DNA from: Vicinamibacteria bacterium
GTDB lineage: Bacteria; Acidobacteriota; Vicinamibacteria; Fen-336
Length of the DNA stretch: 64,000 nt
Reading direction: 5' to 3'
Assembly: GCA_035570235.1 (NCBI GenBank)
Contig: DATMML010000103.1
Location: 101,992 to 165,991 of the forward strand
Below the pieces are notes generated by a model, which saw only the letters and a list, made by a program, of their open reading frames with translations, was not told the origin of the DNA and made no database searches. The translations under genes and the position numbers were made by a program. Positions 31,753 through 39,294 of the stretch are shown here, in pieces (within the stretch, counting starts at the first letter, position 1; every line of letters begins with the position of its first letter).

Positions 31753-33048
31753 TCATCGAAACGCTTGCACGTAGCTGTTGATAAGCCTGTCGAACTCCGG
31801 GTCCCGCTTACGGAGGCCGTCGATCTTCCGCACGGAGTGAATGACGGTGGAGTGGTGCTTGCCCCCGAACTCCTTCCCGATCTCGGGCAGGGAGGCGTCG
31901 GTCAAGGCCTTGGTCAGGTACATGGCGATCTGGCGGGGCACGGCCACCGCCTTGGCGTTGTTCTTGGCCTTGAGCTCGGTGAGCTTCACGTTGTAGCGGT
32001 CGGCCACGAATTTCTGGATCATCTCGATCGTGATCGGCTTGTCCTCGCTGTGCAGGAGGTCGCGAAGCACCTCCTGGGTCAGGGGCAGGTCGATGTCGCG
32101 GCCGGTCAGGCTGGCGTAAGCGATGAGGCGGATGAGGCTCCCCTCCAGCTCCCGGATGTTCGTGCGCACCTTGCTGGCGATGAAGAGGGCCACGTTGTCC
32201 GAGATCTCCACCCGCTCCGCCTCCGCCTTCTTGCGGAGGATCGCCACCTTGGTCTCGATGTCGGGGGCTTGGATGTCGGCGATGAGGCCCCACTCGAAGC
32301 GGCTGTGGAGCCGCTCCTCCAGGGTGGGGATCTGGCGGGGCGGACAGTCGGAGGAGATCACGATCTGCTTCTGGGCGTCGTGGAGGGCGTTGAAGATGTG
32401 GAAGAACTCCTCCTGGGTGCGATCCTTGCCCGCGATGAACTGGATGTCGTCCACGAGCAGCACGTCGATGGCCCGATACTTCTGGCGGAAGGCGGGCAGG
32501 CGATCGAAGCGAATGGCGTTGATCATCTCGTTGATGAAGCGGTCGGAAGAGATGTAGCAGAGGTTGAGCCGCCGCTGCCGGGCCTGGATGTAGTGGCCGA
32601 TGGCGTGCATGAGATGAGTCTTGCCGAGACCCACCCCGCCGTAGATGAAGAGCGGGTTGTAGGATTTTGAGGGGATCTCCGCCACCGCGCGCGCGGCGGC
32701 GTGGGCGAACTGATTGGAGGACCCCACGACGAAGCTCTCGAAGGTGTACTTGGGGTTTAAGGCGAAGGGGATGTCGCGCGCGGCCCCCGAGCTGCCCTCC
32801 GCGGGAGCGGCCTCGGGGGCATCCTCGAAGACGACCTGGACGTCAGCCCGGCCAAGATCGTGGAGCGCTTCCGCGATGACGGCCTGGTAGTTCTTGTTGA
32901 GCCATTCCTTGAATTGGGAGTTGGGCACTCCGATCATCAGGCGGGAGCCCTGTTGGAAGAGGAAGCTCGTGGGCCGGAACCAGGTGGCGAAGCTGTGACG
33001 GTTCACCTTGGCTTCGACCTTGGCCAGAACGTCGTCCCAGAGGCTCAC
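31753..33048 (-). CDS. dnaA: Chromosomal replication initiator DnaA
   Basis: 431 residues. Domain I ([24 protein letters not shown]), a short domain II ([14 protein letters not shown]), AAA+ domain III with [43 protein letters not shown] and [13 protein letters not shown], and domain IV with the box-binding signature [15 protein letters not shown]. Domain II is short. Transcribed away from the adjoining origin region. Confidence 0.97.
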   Translation of the reverse strand: MSLWDDVLAKVEAKVNRHSFATWFRPTSFLFQQGSRLMIGVPNSQFKEWLNKNYQAVIAEALHDLGRADVQVVFEDAPEAAPAEGSSGAARDIPFALNPKYTFESFVVGSSNQFAHAAARAVAEIPSKSYNPLFIYGGVGLGKTHLMHAIGHYIQARQRRLNLCYISSDRFINEMINAIRFDRLPAFRQKYRAIDVLLVDDIQFIAGKDRTQEEFFHIFNALHDAQKQIVISSDCPPRQIPTLEERLHSRFEWGLIADIQAPDIETKVAILRKKAEAERVEISDNVALFIASKVRTNIRELEGSLIRLIAYASLTGRDIDLPLTQEVLRDLLHSEDKPITIEMIQKFVADRYNVKLTELKAKNNAKAVAVPRQIAMYLTKALTDASLPEIGKEFGGKHHSTVIHSVRKIDGLRKRDPEFDRLINSYVQAFR

Positions 33049-33353
33049 GGCCTAACACACCCAACCCTGGCCGGGCCGGTTGCGACGCGAACCAGGATCC
33101 AAAGGATGACAGCTCACTGTTGATATAAGACCTTTTACTACAACGACTTACAGTATTAGATCCTTTTCGGACCACAGCCGGGGCGCGCGAGGACTCCTTT
33201 TGCACAGAGTTTTCAACATCTGTGGAAAAGAAGCCGCGGTGATCACTGGAGAAGGCTGGGACGCGCCTCGCCACCCTAACCTCGGAAGGCTATCATAGCC
33301 GTCCGGAGGAAGACAAGCCTGGAGCGGGAGGTGTCGGGGCGGCTCCGAACGGT
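33049..33353. other. Candidate replication origin (oriC)
   Basis: No gene in this gap between divergent dnaA and rpmH. An AT-rich patch at about 33115-33175 stands out in GC-rich surroundings and could be the unwinding element. DnaA-box-like sites (consensus TGTGGATAA): TGTGGAAAA 33221-33229 (8/9), TGTTGATAT 33118-33126 (7/9), TTTTCAACA 33210-33218 (7/9, reverse), TTTTGCACA 33198-33206 (7/9, reverse). The pair at 33210-33229 faces head to head with a 2-base gap. A further TGTTGATAA lies at 31776-31784 inside the 3' end of dnaA. Gene order and strand switch agree with an origin here. Confidence 0.65.
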
Positions 33354-33382
33354 TTGACAAGGATAGGGGCGCTGCCTAAGAT
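33354..33382 (+). promoter_or_regulatory. Promoter of the rpmH operon
   Basis: Consensus TTGACA (33354-33359), a 17-base spacer and TAAGAT (33377-33382), 66 bases before the rpmH ATG: the strongest-looking promoter in the window, as expected for a ribosomal-protein operon. Confidence 0.7.
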
Positions 33383-33448
33383 CTAGCTTTTGTCTCGGGT
33401 CCGAAGGCCACGTGAAGGGCCGTCCCCGCGGGACAGAGGCGGCCATTT

Positions 33449-33583
33449 ATGAAGAGGACGTTCCAGCCGAACAACCGGAAAAGGAAGAGGACGCATGGAT
33501 TCCTGGTCCGCATGCGGACCAAGGGGGGACGCCTGGTCCTCAAGAGACGCCGGCAGAAGGGGCGCAAGCGCCTCGGAGCCTAG
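33449..33583 (+). CDS. rpmH: 50S ribosomal protein L34
   Basis: 44 residues, very basic: [20 protein letters not shown] then [20 protein letters not shown]. This is the universal L34 sequence pattern. Too short for many ORF filters. First gene of the classical rpmH-rnpA-yidD-yidC cluster beside the origin. Confidence 0.96.
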   Translation: MKRTFQPNNRKRKRTHGFLVRMRTKGGRLVLKRRRQKGRKRLGA

Positions 33584-33591
33584 TCCCACCC

Positions 33592-33990
33592 GTGGCCGAT
33601 CGGCGGGGGGCGAGTTTCCGGCCCCGCCAGCGGTTGGTGCGGGGGGCCGAGTTCCGCCGCGTCCTGCGCCGCGGGGTCCGGCTCGGAGGGCCGCTCTTCT
33701 TGATGGTGGCGGTGGAGAACGACCGCGGCCATCACCGCCTGGGCCTTACGGTCAGCCGCAAGGTGGGCAAGGCCGCGGATCGAAACCGGGTCAAGCGGCT
33801 GCTGCGCGAGAGTTTTCGCCGGAGCGCCCAGGATGTCGCGCGCGGCTTCGATCTCGTGCTCGTGCCCAGGACGGAAATGGTCGTAAGAACCCAGCCCGAG
33901 GTGGACCGTGAATACCGAGAGCGCCTCCGGCGCCTCCTGGCCCGGGCGGGGGGCCCGTCCCGCGGCGCGGGCGCTGCTGCTGCTGATTGA
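33592..33990 (+). CDS. rnpA: Ribonuclease P protein component
   Basis: About 132 residues from the GTG at 33592, 8 bases after rpmH. Contains FRPRQRLVRGAEFRRVLRRGVRLG, LGLTVSRKVGKAADRNRVKRLLRESFRR (the RNR motif that binds RNase P RNA) and DLVLVPR. The 3' end (Ala/Gly/Arg tail) overlaps the yidD start by 83 bases, an unusually long but well known overlap in GC-rich genomes. Confidence 0.94.
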   Translation: MADRRGASFRPRQRLVRGAEFRRVLRRGVRLGGPLFLMVAVENDRGHHRLGLTVSRKVGKAADRNRVKRLLRESFRRSAQDVARGFDLVLVPRTEMVVRTQPEVDREYRERLRRLLARAGGPSRGAGAAAAD

Positions 33991-34171
33991 GGCCTACCGC
34001 GTGACCCTGTCCCCCCTCATCGGCGGCTACTGCCGCTTCCTGCCCAGCTGCAGCGTGTATGCCGAGGAAGCGCTCCTGAAACACGGAGCCCGGCGGGGCT
34101 CGCTGCTCACCCTTCGCCGCCTGCTCCGCTGCCATCCGTTCCACCCCGGGGGCCTCGACCCCGTTCCCTAG
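33908..34171 (+). CDS. yidD: Membrane protein insertion efficiency factor YidD
   Basis: 87 residues, GTG start within rnpA. Core LLLLIEAYRVTLSPLIGGYCRFLPSCSVYAEEAL, followed by RLLRCHPFHPGGLDPVP. The paired Cys and CHP motif are characteristic. Assists YidC-dependent membrane insertion. Eight bases before yidC. Confidence 0.95.
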   Translation: MNTESASGASWPGRGARPAARALLLLIEAYRVTLSPLIGGYCRFLPSCSVYAEEALLKHGARRGSLLTLRRLLRCHPFHPGGLDPVP

Positions 34172-34179
34172 GAAACTGC

Positions 34180-35865
34180 ATGGAAGAACGCCGTCTCCTG
34201 CTGGCCGTGGCCCTCTCGCTGCTCGTTCTCACGGCCTACAGCCTCCTGTTCCCGTCCTCGCCCCGGCGGCCGGTCCCCGCGGCGGAGGCGAGCCCCTCTG
34301 CCCGTCCCCCCGTACCACCCGCACCCACCCCGAGCCCGGGGCCGAGCCGTGCCACCCCGCCGCCCGAGGTCAAAGTGGCCGCTGTCGCCCCCGTGGCGGA
34401 CGAACGGGAGAGGAGGGTGGAGGTGACGGGCCGCGACATGACGCTGGCCTTCACCAACCGGGGGGCCCGGGTCGTGTCCTGGCGCCTGGCCCGGTTCATG
34501 GACCCGGGGGGCAAGCCCGAGGAGATGGTACAGGCGCTGGCTTCCGGGCCGCGCCCCCTGGACATCGAGACCGGGGATCCCGCCCTCGACCTCCGGCTGC
34601 GCGAGGCCCTCTTCCGGCCCTCCGCCGAGTCCGTCATCCTCCCGGGGGCGGGGACGGCCACGCTCAGCTTCGACTACGCGGAGGGGGACGTCACGGCCCA
34701 GAAGACCCTGATCTTCGAGGGCCAGGACTACCTCGTCAAGGTGAGGGCGTCCGCGCGGCGCGGAGGCCAGGAGCTGCCCACCAAGATCCTGTGGGGGCCG
34801 GGGGTCGGCAACCCCTCCGCCGCCGAGATGGAGGTCCAGGGCTACGAGGCCCCCCACGGCGTGGCTCTGACCGACAGCGGGGTGGAGCGGCTCCCCACCG
34901 ACAAGCTGCCCCCCCCCGGCCGCGCCCTCGCGGGCGCCCGCTGGGTCGGGGTGGAGAGCCACTACTTTGCTGCCCTCTTCATCCCCCCCGGGGAGCGGGG
35001 CACGGCGGAGATCCGGGCCATCAGCCTTCCCACGGGTGAGGACGGGAAGCCCCGCAAGGCGCCCCTGGTCGCCCTCGACCTCGGCCCGGGAGCGGGCCCG
35101 GCCTGGCTCTACGTGGGGCCGAAGGACTATCACGAGCTCTCCCGCCTCGACCACCGCCTGAACCAGGTGGTACCGGTCGGAGAGTGGATCGGCCCCATCG
35201 TCGTCCCCTTCATGGGCCTGCTGCGCTGGGTGCACAGCCACGTGGGCAACTACGGCTGGTCGATCGTGGTCCTCACCCTTCTCATCAACGCGGCCATGGC
35301 CCCGTTCCGGCACTACAGCATCGCCAACGGCCTCAAGATGACCAAGCTGGCCCCCGAGATGAAGGTCATCCAGGAGCGCTACCGCAAGGTGCCCCTCCTG
35401 GACCCCAAGCGCCAGGACATGCAGGAGGAGATGGCCGCTCTTTACGCCCGGCATGGGATGAGCATGCAGACCCAGATGATGGTGGGCTGCCTGCCCCTGC
35501 TCTTGACCATGCCCTTCCTGATCGCGTTCTACCGCGTGCTGAGCGTGTCCATCGAGCTCCGGGGGGCCACCTTCCTCTGGATCCCGGACCTCAGCCAGAA
35601 GGACCCCCTGTTCTTGACCCCCGTCCTCATGGGCATCTCCATGTTCGCGATGCAGAGGATGACGCCCACCGCCATGGACCCCGCCCAGCAGAAGATCATG
35701 ATGATCATGCCCCTGATGCTTATGGGCATGTTCCTGTGGGCTCCCGCCGGCCTCAACCTCTACTGGCTGGCCAGCAACCTCTGCTCGATCGTCCAGCAGG
35801 CCACCACCCTCTCCATCCTGCGGGCGGGGGAGGCGGGCCCCAAGCGGGAGCGCAAACGACGGTGA
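34180..35865 (+). CDS. yidC: Membrane protein insertase YidC
   Basis: 561 residues. N-terminal membrane anchor (LLLAVALSLLVLTAYSLLF), Pro-rich linker, a large periplasmic beta-domain (about 75-330), then the conserved insertase core with NYGWSIVVLTLLINAAMAPF (bearing the usual first core helix), MQEEMAALYARHGM coiled cytoplasmic loop and MVGCLPLLLTMPFLIAFYRVL. The large periplasmic domain is typical of Gram-negative YidC. Its stop overlaps the khpB start. Confidence 0.96.
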   Translation: MEERRLLLAVALSLLVLTAYSLLFPSSPRRPVPAAEASPSARPPVPPAPTPSPGPSRATPPPEVKVAAVAPVADERERRVEVTGRDMTLAFTNRGARVVSWRLARFMDPGGKPEEMVQALASGPRPLDIETGDPALDLRLREALFRPSAESVILPGAGTATLSFDYAEGDVTAQKTLIFEGQDYLVKVRASARRGGQELPTKILWGPGVGNPSAAEMEVQGYEAPHGVALTDSGVERLPTDKLPPPGRALAGARWVGVESHYFAALFIPPGERGTAEIRAISLPTGEDGKPRKAPLVALDLGPGAGPAWLYVGPKDYHELSRLDHRLNQVVPVGEWIGPIVVPFMGLLRWVHSHVGNYGWSIVVLTLLINAAMAPFRHYSIANGLKMTKLAPEMKVIQERYRKVPLLDPKRQDMQEEMAALYARHGMSMQTQMMVGCLPLLLTMPFLIAFYRVLSVSIELRGATFLWIPDLSQKDPLFLTPVLMGISMFAMQRMTPTAMDPAQQKIMMIMPLMLMGMFLWAPAGLNLYWLASNLCSIVQQATTLSILRAGEAGPKRERKRR

Positions 35866-36554
35866 AGGACCGGATGTTCTCCGGTCGGGACGTGGCGGAC
35901 GCGCTGGCCGCGGCCGGCCAGGCCCTCGGCTTGCCGGCGGAGACGTTGCGCTACGTCGTGCTCGAAGCCGGCCGTCCGGGGGGCCTCGGGGTCAGCCCGA
36001 GCCCGGCCCGGATCGCCGTGCTCCTGGACGGCTCCCCCGCCCCGCCCACCCCGAAGCCCGCCGAACCCCGCCCACCCGGGGATCCGCGGGCGGGGATCCG
36101 GGCCGTCGTCCGCGCGCTGGGGGAGGCGGCGGGGATCGACCTGACGGCGGAGATCGAGGAGGGGGATGAGGGCCTCCGGGTCCGCCTGGGGGGCAGCGAC
36201 CAAAGATTCTTCCTCGAGGAGGAGGGCGAGGTCCTGCGCGCCACCGAGCACCTCCTGATACGCATGTTCGCCCGGGACGTGGCCCCGCGGTGGATCGTCG
36301 TGGAGTGCGAGGGCTACCGCGAGCAGCGCGAAGAGACCCTGCGGGCGACGGCCCTGGAGCTGGCGGCGGCCGTGACCGCCGACGGAAAGGCCCGCACCAG
36401 CCCCGCCTTGAACGCCTACGAGCGGCGGATCGTTCACCTCGCCCTGGCCGAGGTCAAGGGGGTCGTGACCTACAGCGTGGGCGAGGGGGGCGACCGGCGG
36501 GTCACGGTAGCGCCCGCGGAGGCCCCGCCCGGATCACCGGGAGGCGAGCCGTAG
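35862..36554 (+). CDS. khpB: RNA-binding protein KhpB/Jag
   Basis: 230 residues from the GTG at 35862. N-terminal Jag_N domain (FSGRDVADALAAAGQALGLPAETLRYVVLEAGRPGGLG), linker rich in Pro, a KH-like domain (about 105-160) and a C-terminal R3H domain ALNAYERRIVHLALAEVKGV...GEGGDRRVTVAP. Binds RNA, usually with KhpA. In many bacteria mnmE follows; here rsmG follows directly. Confidence 0.9.
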   Translation: MKDRMFSGRDVADALAAAGQALGLPAETLRYVVLEAGRPGGLGVSPSPARIAVLLDGSPAPPTPKPAEPRPPGDPRAGIRAVVRALGEAAGIDLTAEIEEGDEGLRVRLGGSDQRFFLEEEGEVLRATEHLLIRMFARDVAPRWIVVECEGYREQREETLRATALELAAAVTADGKARTSPALNAYERRIVHLALAEVKGVVTYSVGEGGDRRVTVAPAEAPPGSPGGEP

Positions 36555-37108
36555 CCGAGCACGGCCCGGCCCTCCGCGCCCTCGGTCTCCCCGAGCCCGC
36601 CCTAGAGGCCCTCGAGGCGTACCTCGGGCTCCTGGCCGCCTGGAGCGCGCGGGTGAACCTGACGGGGGCGCGCGGTCCGGCGGAGCGGGTGGGGCTCCTG
36701 GTGGCCCCCGTCCTTCCCCTCCTCCCCCTCCTCGTCCCCGGGCGTCTCCTGGATGTGGGGTCGGGCAACGGCTCCCCCGGCCTCGTCCTCGCCCTCCTGC
36801 GCCCCGAGCTCGCGGTGACCCTCCTGGAGCCCCGCGCACGCCGTTGGGCGTTCTTGAAGGAGGCGGCCCGCGCCGCGGGACGGCCCGACATCGAGGTCCT
36901 GCGGCTCCGCCACGACGCCTACCCCGGCCCCCCCGCGCAAACCCTGTCCCTACGGGGGCTGGCCCTGCCCCTCCGCGAACTGGGGGGGCTCGTGGCGGAG
37001 GGGGGCCGGGTGGTGGTCCTGGGCCGTGCGCCCAAGGGGGAGGCGCCCTTCGTCGCGGAGAGCCTCGCCCGCCCCCCCGTGCACTCGTTCCGGCGGTGTT
37101 CCACGTGA
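36551..37108 (+). CDS. rsmG: 16S rRNA m7G527 methyltransferase RsmG, start codon unclear
   Basis: About 185 residues. SAM-dependent methyltransferase: AWSARVNLTG (the family's NLT motif), GRLLDVGSGNGSPGLVLALLRPE (motif I), VTLLEPRARRWAFLKEA. No ATG, GTG or TTG occurs in frame between GTG 36305, deep inside khpB, and the NLT motif. GGGAGG (36539-36544) lies six bases before a GTA codon at 36551, which I take as the likeliest start. The C-terminal part is shorter than usual (family about 210 residues) and its last codons are part of a parS site. rsmG-parA-parB order is widespread. Confidence 0.82.
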   Translation, partial: VAEHGPALRALGLPEPALEALEAYLGLLAAWSARVNLTGARGPAERVGLLVAPVLPLLPLLVPGRLLDVGSGNGSPGLVLALLRPELAVTLLEPRARRWAFLKEAARAAGRPDIEVLRLRHDAYPGPPAQTLSLRGLALPLRELGGLVAEGGRVVVLGRAPKGEAPFVAESLARPPVHSFRRCST

Positions 37109-37112
37109 AACG
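37097..37112. promoter_or_regulatory. parS centromere-like site
   Basis: TGTTCCACGTGAAACG matches the bacterial parS consensus TGTTNCACGTGAAACA at every defined position but the last. It overlaps the rsmG stop codon and sits 50 bases before parA, about 4 kb from the proposed origin. ParB would nucleate here and spread. Only site of this kind I noticed in the window. Confidence 0.85.
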
Positions 37113-37161
37113 TCCGCCCCCCAACGCCCCTGTGCTATCCTCCGCGGCTCCAGGGGGACGC

Positions 37162-37944
37162 TTGGGACGGGTCATCGCGGTCGCTAACCAAAAAGGAGGG
37201 GTGGGCAAGACCACCACCGCCATCAACTTGGCGGCCAGCCTGGCCGCGGCCGAGCGGCGGGTGCTGGCGGTGGACGCCGACCCCCAGGGAAACCTCACCT
37301 CCGGGCTCGGCCGCAAGACAGGGGAGGCCCGGGCCAGCGTCTACGAGGTGCTGATCGAGGAGCGGCCCCTGGAGGAGGTCGTGATCGCCACCGACCTCGA
37401 GCACCTCTTCCTCGCCCCCTCCGACCGCAACCTCACGGGGGCCGAGGTCGAGCTCGTCCCCCTCCTGGCCCGCGAGTTCCGCCTGAAGCAGGCCCTGGCC
37501 TCCGTGGCCCCCGGCTACGACTACGTGTTCATCGATTGCCCCCCGAGCCTGGGCCTGCTCACTGTCAACGCCCTCGTGGCCGCCCAGAGCGTGCTTATCC
37601 CCCTCCAGTGCGAGTACTTCGCCCTCGAGGGGGTCTCCGAGCTGAGCGCCACCCTGAAGCGGGTCCGGGGGGCGCTCAACCCGGGGCTGGAGATCGAGGG
37701 GGTGCTCCTCACCATGGTGGACGAGCGGACCAACCTCACCCAGCAGGTGATCACGGACATCCGGACCCACTTCCGGGAGAAGGTCTTCCGCACCCAGATC
37801 CCGCGCAGCGTGCGGCTCGCGGAGGCCCCCAGCTTCGGTAAGCCGGTGCTCCTCTATGACATACGGTCGAAAGGGGCGGAGGCCTACCTGGATCTCGCTA
37901 AGGAGCTCATGGTGCGTGACCAGCTCCCCCTCATCGCGCCATGA
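37162..37944 (+). CDS. parA: Chromosome partitioning ATPase ParA/Soj
   Basis: 260 residues if started at TTG 37162, which has AGGGGG upstream; GTG 37132 and GTG 37105 (inside parS) are alternatives. VIAVANQKGGVGKTTTAINLAASLA carries the deviant Walker A with both lysines; VLAVDADPQGNLTSGLG and YVFIDCPPSLGLLTVNAL follow. A possible extended -10 (TGC-TATCCT, 37133-37141) lies between parS and the start. Drives segregation of origin regions with ParB. Its stop overlaps the parB ATG. Confidence 0.95.
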   Translation: MGRVIAVANQKGGVGKTTTAINLAASLAAAERRVLAVDADPQGNLTSGLGRKTGEARASVYEVLIEERPLEEVVIATDLEHLFLAPSDRNLTGAEVELVPLLAREFRLKQALASVAPGYDYVFIDCPPSLGLLTVNALVAAQSVLIPLQCEYFALEGVSELSATLKRVRGALNPGLEIEGVLLTMVDERTNLTQQVITDIRTHFREKVFRTQIPRSVRLAEAPSFGKPVLLYDIRSKGAEAYLDLAKELMVRDQLPLIAP

Positions 37945-38801
37945 CCGTGAAGAGGAAGGCGCTCGGCAAGGGGCTCTCCGCCCTCCTGCCCGACCCCGAG
38001 CCCCGGCGGGCCCCCACCGAGGCCCTGGCCGAGGTCCCCACCGCCAGCCTCGACCCCAACCCCTTCCAGCCCCGCACGGCGCTGGAGCCCGCCGCCCTGC
38101 AGGAGCTCGCGGCCTCCATCCGCGAGAGCGGGATGGTGCAGCCCATCCTCGTCCGCCGGCAGGGGATCCGCTTCCAGATCATCGCTGGAGAGAGGCGGTG
38201 GCGGGCTGCCCAGCAGATCGGCCTCGCTACCGTCCCTGTGGCCGTCCGGGACGTTCCCGACGAGCGCCTTCTGGAGCTGGCCCTGGTCGAGAACATCCAG
38301 CGCGAGGAGCTCTCCCCCCTGGAGGAGGCCCAGGCCTTCCATCGGCTGCAGGAGGAGTTCCACCTGACCCAGGAGGACGTCGCGCGGCGGGTGGGGCGGG
38401 ACCGCTCCACCGTGGCCAACACCCTGCGCCTCCTGCGTCTGCCCCGCGAGATCCGGGACCTCCTGTCCGCGGGTCAGCTGGACGCGGGTCACGGCCGGGC
38501 CCTCCTGGCCCTGGACCGCAGCGAGGACCAGGCCCGGCTGGCCCGGGAGGCCGCGCGGCGGGGGCTGTCCGTGCGGGAGGTGGAGCGCCGGGTGGCGCTC
38601 CTGCGCACCCCGCGGAGTCGGGACCCGGCCCGCAAGGACGCCAACACCCGGGCCGCGGAGGAGCGCCTGCGGGCCGCCCTCGGCACGGGGGTGCAGATCG
38701 CCCGCCGGGGAAAGGGCGGGAGCCTGCGCATCGCGTTCGCCAGCGAGGCCGAGCTCAACCGGCTCTACGAGCTGCTCGTCCGGCCCGGTCGCGGGCGCTG
38801 A
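37941..38801 (+). CDS. parB: Chromosome partitioning protein ParB/Spo0J
   Basis: 286 residues. ALGKGLSALLPD N-terminal ParA-stimulating segment, LDPNPFQPRTAL, the CTPase/clamp motif (IIAGERRWRAAQQIG with GERRxRA), ENIQREELSPLEEAQAF, and the helix-turn-helix LTQEDVARRVGRDRSTVANTLRLLRLP that reads parS. C-terminal dimerisation domain is compact. Confidence 0.95.
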   Translation: MTVKRKALGKGLSALLPDPEPRRAPTEALAEVPTASLDPNPFQPRTALEPAALQELAASIRESGMVQPILVRRQGIRFQIIAGERRWRAAQQIGLATVPVAVRDVPDERLLELALVENIQREELSPLEEAQAFHRLQEEFHLTQEDVARRVGRDRSTVANTLRLLRLPREIRDLLSAGQLDAGHGRALLALDRSEDQARLAREAARRGLSVREVERRVALLRTPRSRDPARKDANTRAAEERLRAALGTGVQIARRGKGGSLRIAFASEAELNRLYELLVRPGRGR

Positions 38802-38813
38802 GCCCGTCCCGCG

Positions 38814-38822
38814 TGCTATGGT
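38814..38822 (+). promoter_or_regulatory. Extended -10 element of bactofilin gene
   Basis: TGC followed by TATGGT (38817-38822), 27 bases upstream of the bactofilin ATG. Same GTGCTAnnnT form as before rplU, glmU and parA. No clear -35. Confidence 0.35.
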
Positions 38823-38849
38823 TCTCTTTTGGTGCTTCGGGGGTTCTGA

Positions 38850-39230
38850 ATGATCAAGCTCAAAGGGCTCGTGGCGGAGGGACTCAACGGCTTCATGGAC
38901 GAGGGGACGGAGTTTCTGGGCGAGCTGCGCTTCAAGGATACGCTGCGGATCGACGGGCGCCTGAAGGGCAAGATCGTCTCCGACAACACCCTGATCGTGG
39001 GGGAGTCGGGTCACGTGGAGGCGGAGATCGACTGCGGGGTGGTGTCCATCCGGGGGACGGTCACCGGGCGCGTGCACGGGCGGCAGCGGATCGAGCTCCT
39101 GGCCGGGTCCAAGGTGCTGGCCACCCTTGTCTCCCCCAAGCTCGTGATCGAGGACGGCGCGTTCTTCCAGGGGGACTGCGAGATGGGCGCCCTCCCCGCG
39201 GGAACGCCCGCTCCCGCCCCCCGCGCCTAG
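38850..39230 (+). CDS. Bactofilin-family cytoskeletal protein
   Basis: 126 residues. A central polymer-forming domain of short beta-helix turns (FLGELRFKDTLRIDGRLKGKIVSDNTLIVGESGHVEAEI...VSIRGTVTGRVHGRQRIEL...SPKLVIEDGAFFQGDCEM) and a Pro/Ala tail. Bactofilins form filaments that position wall enzymes or, in myxobacteria, the ParABS machinery. The location right after parAB makes a segregation link attractive, but this is inference. Confidence 0.88.
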   Translation: MIKLKGLVAEGLNGFMDEGTEFLGELRFKDTLRIDGRLKGKIVSDNTLIVGESGHVEAEIDCGVVSIRGTVTGRVHGRQRIELLAGSKVLATLVSPKLVIEDGAFFQGDCEMGALPAGTPAPAPRA

Positions 39231-39247
39231 GGAATACCCGCCCTACC

Positions 39248-39268
39248 AACTATAGTTCTTAGTATACT
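39248..39268 (+). promoter_or_regulatory. AT-rich twin palindromes / promoter before selD
   Basis: AACTATAGTT (39248-39257) and AGTATACT (39261-39268) are two perfect palindromes three bases apart in an AT-rich island. TATACT (39263-39268) could be the -10 box, giving a start about 20 bases before the selD ATG. A dimeric regulator site is suggested by form only. Confidence 0.45.
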
Positions 39269-39294
39269 TTCTATTTTCCCCCGCGGGGAGGGGC

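Noticed and set aside
33400..33420. Second parS site at GGCCACGTGAAGGGCC
   Set aside because: Only the CACGTGAA core matches; flanks do not fit TGTT...AACA.
33412..33591. N-terminal extension of rnpA over rpmH
   Set aside because: rpmH occupies that stretch in another frame; GTG 33592 gives a normal RnpA N-terminus.
35862..36560. mnmE expected between khpB and rsmG
   Set aside because: There is no room for it; it must be elsewhere in the genome or lost, so its absence is only noted.
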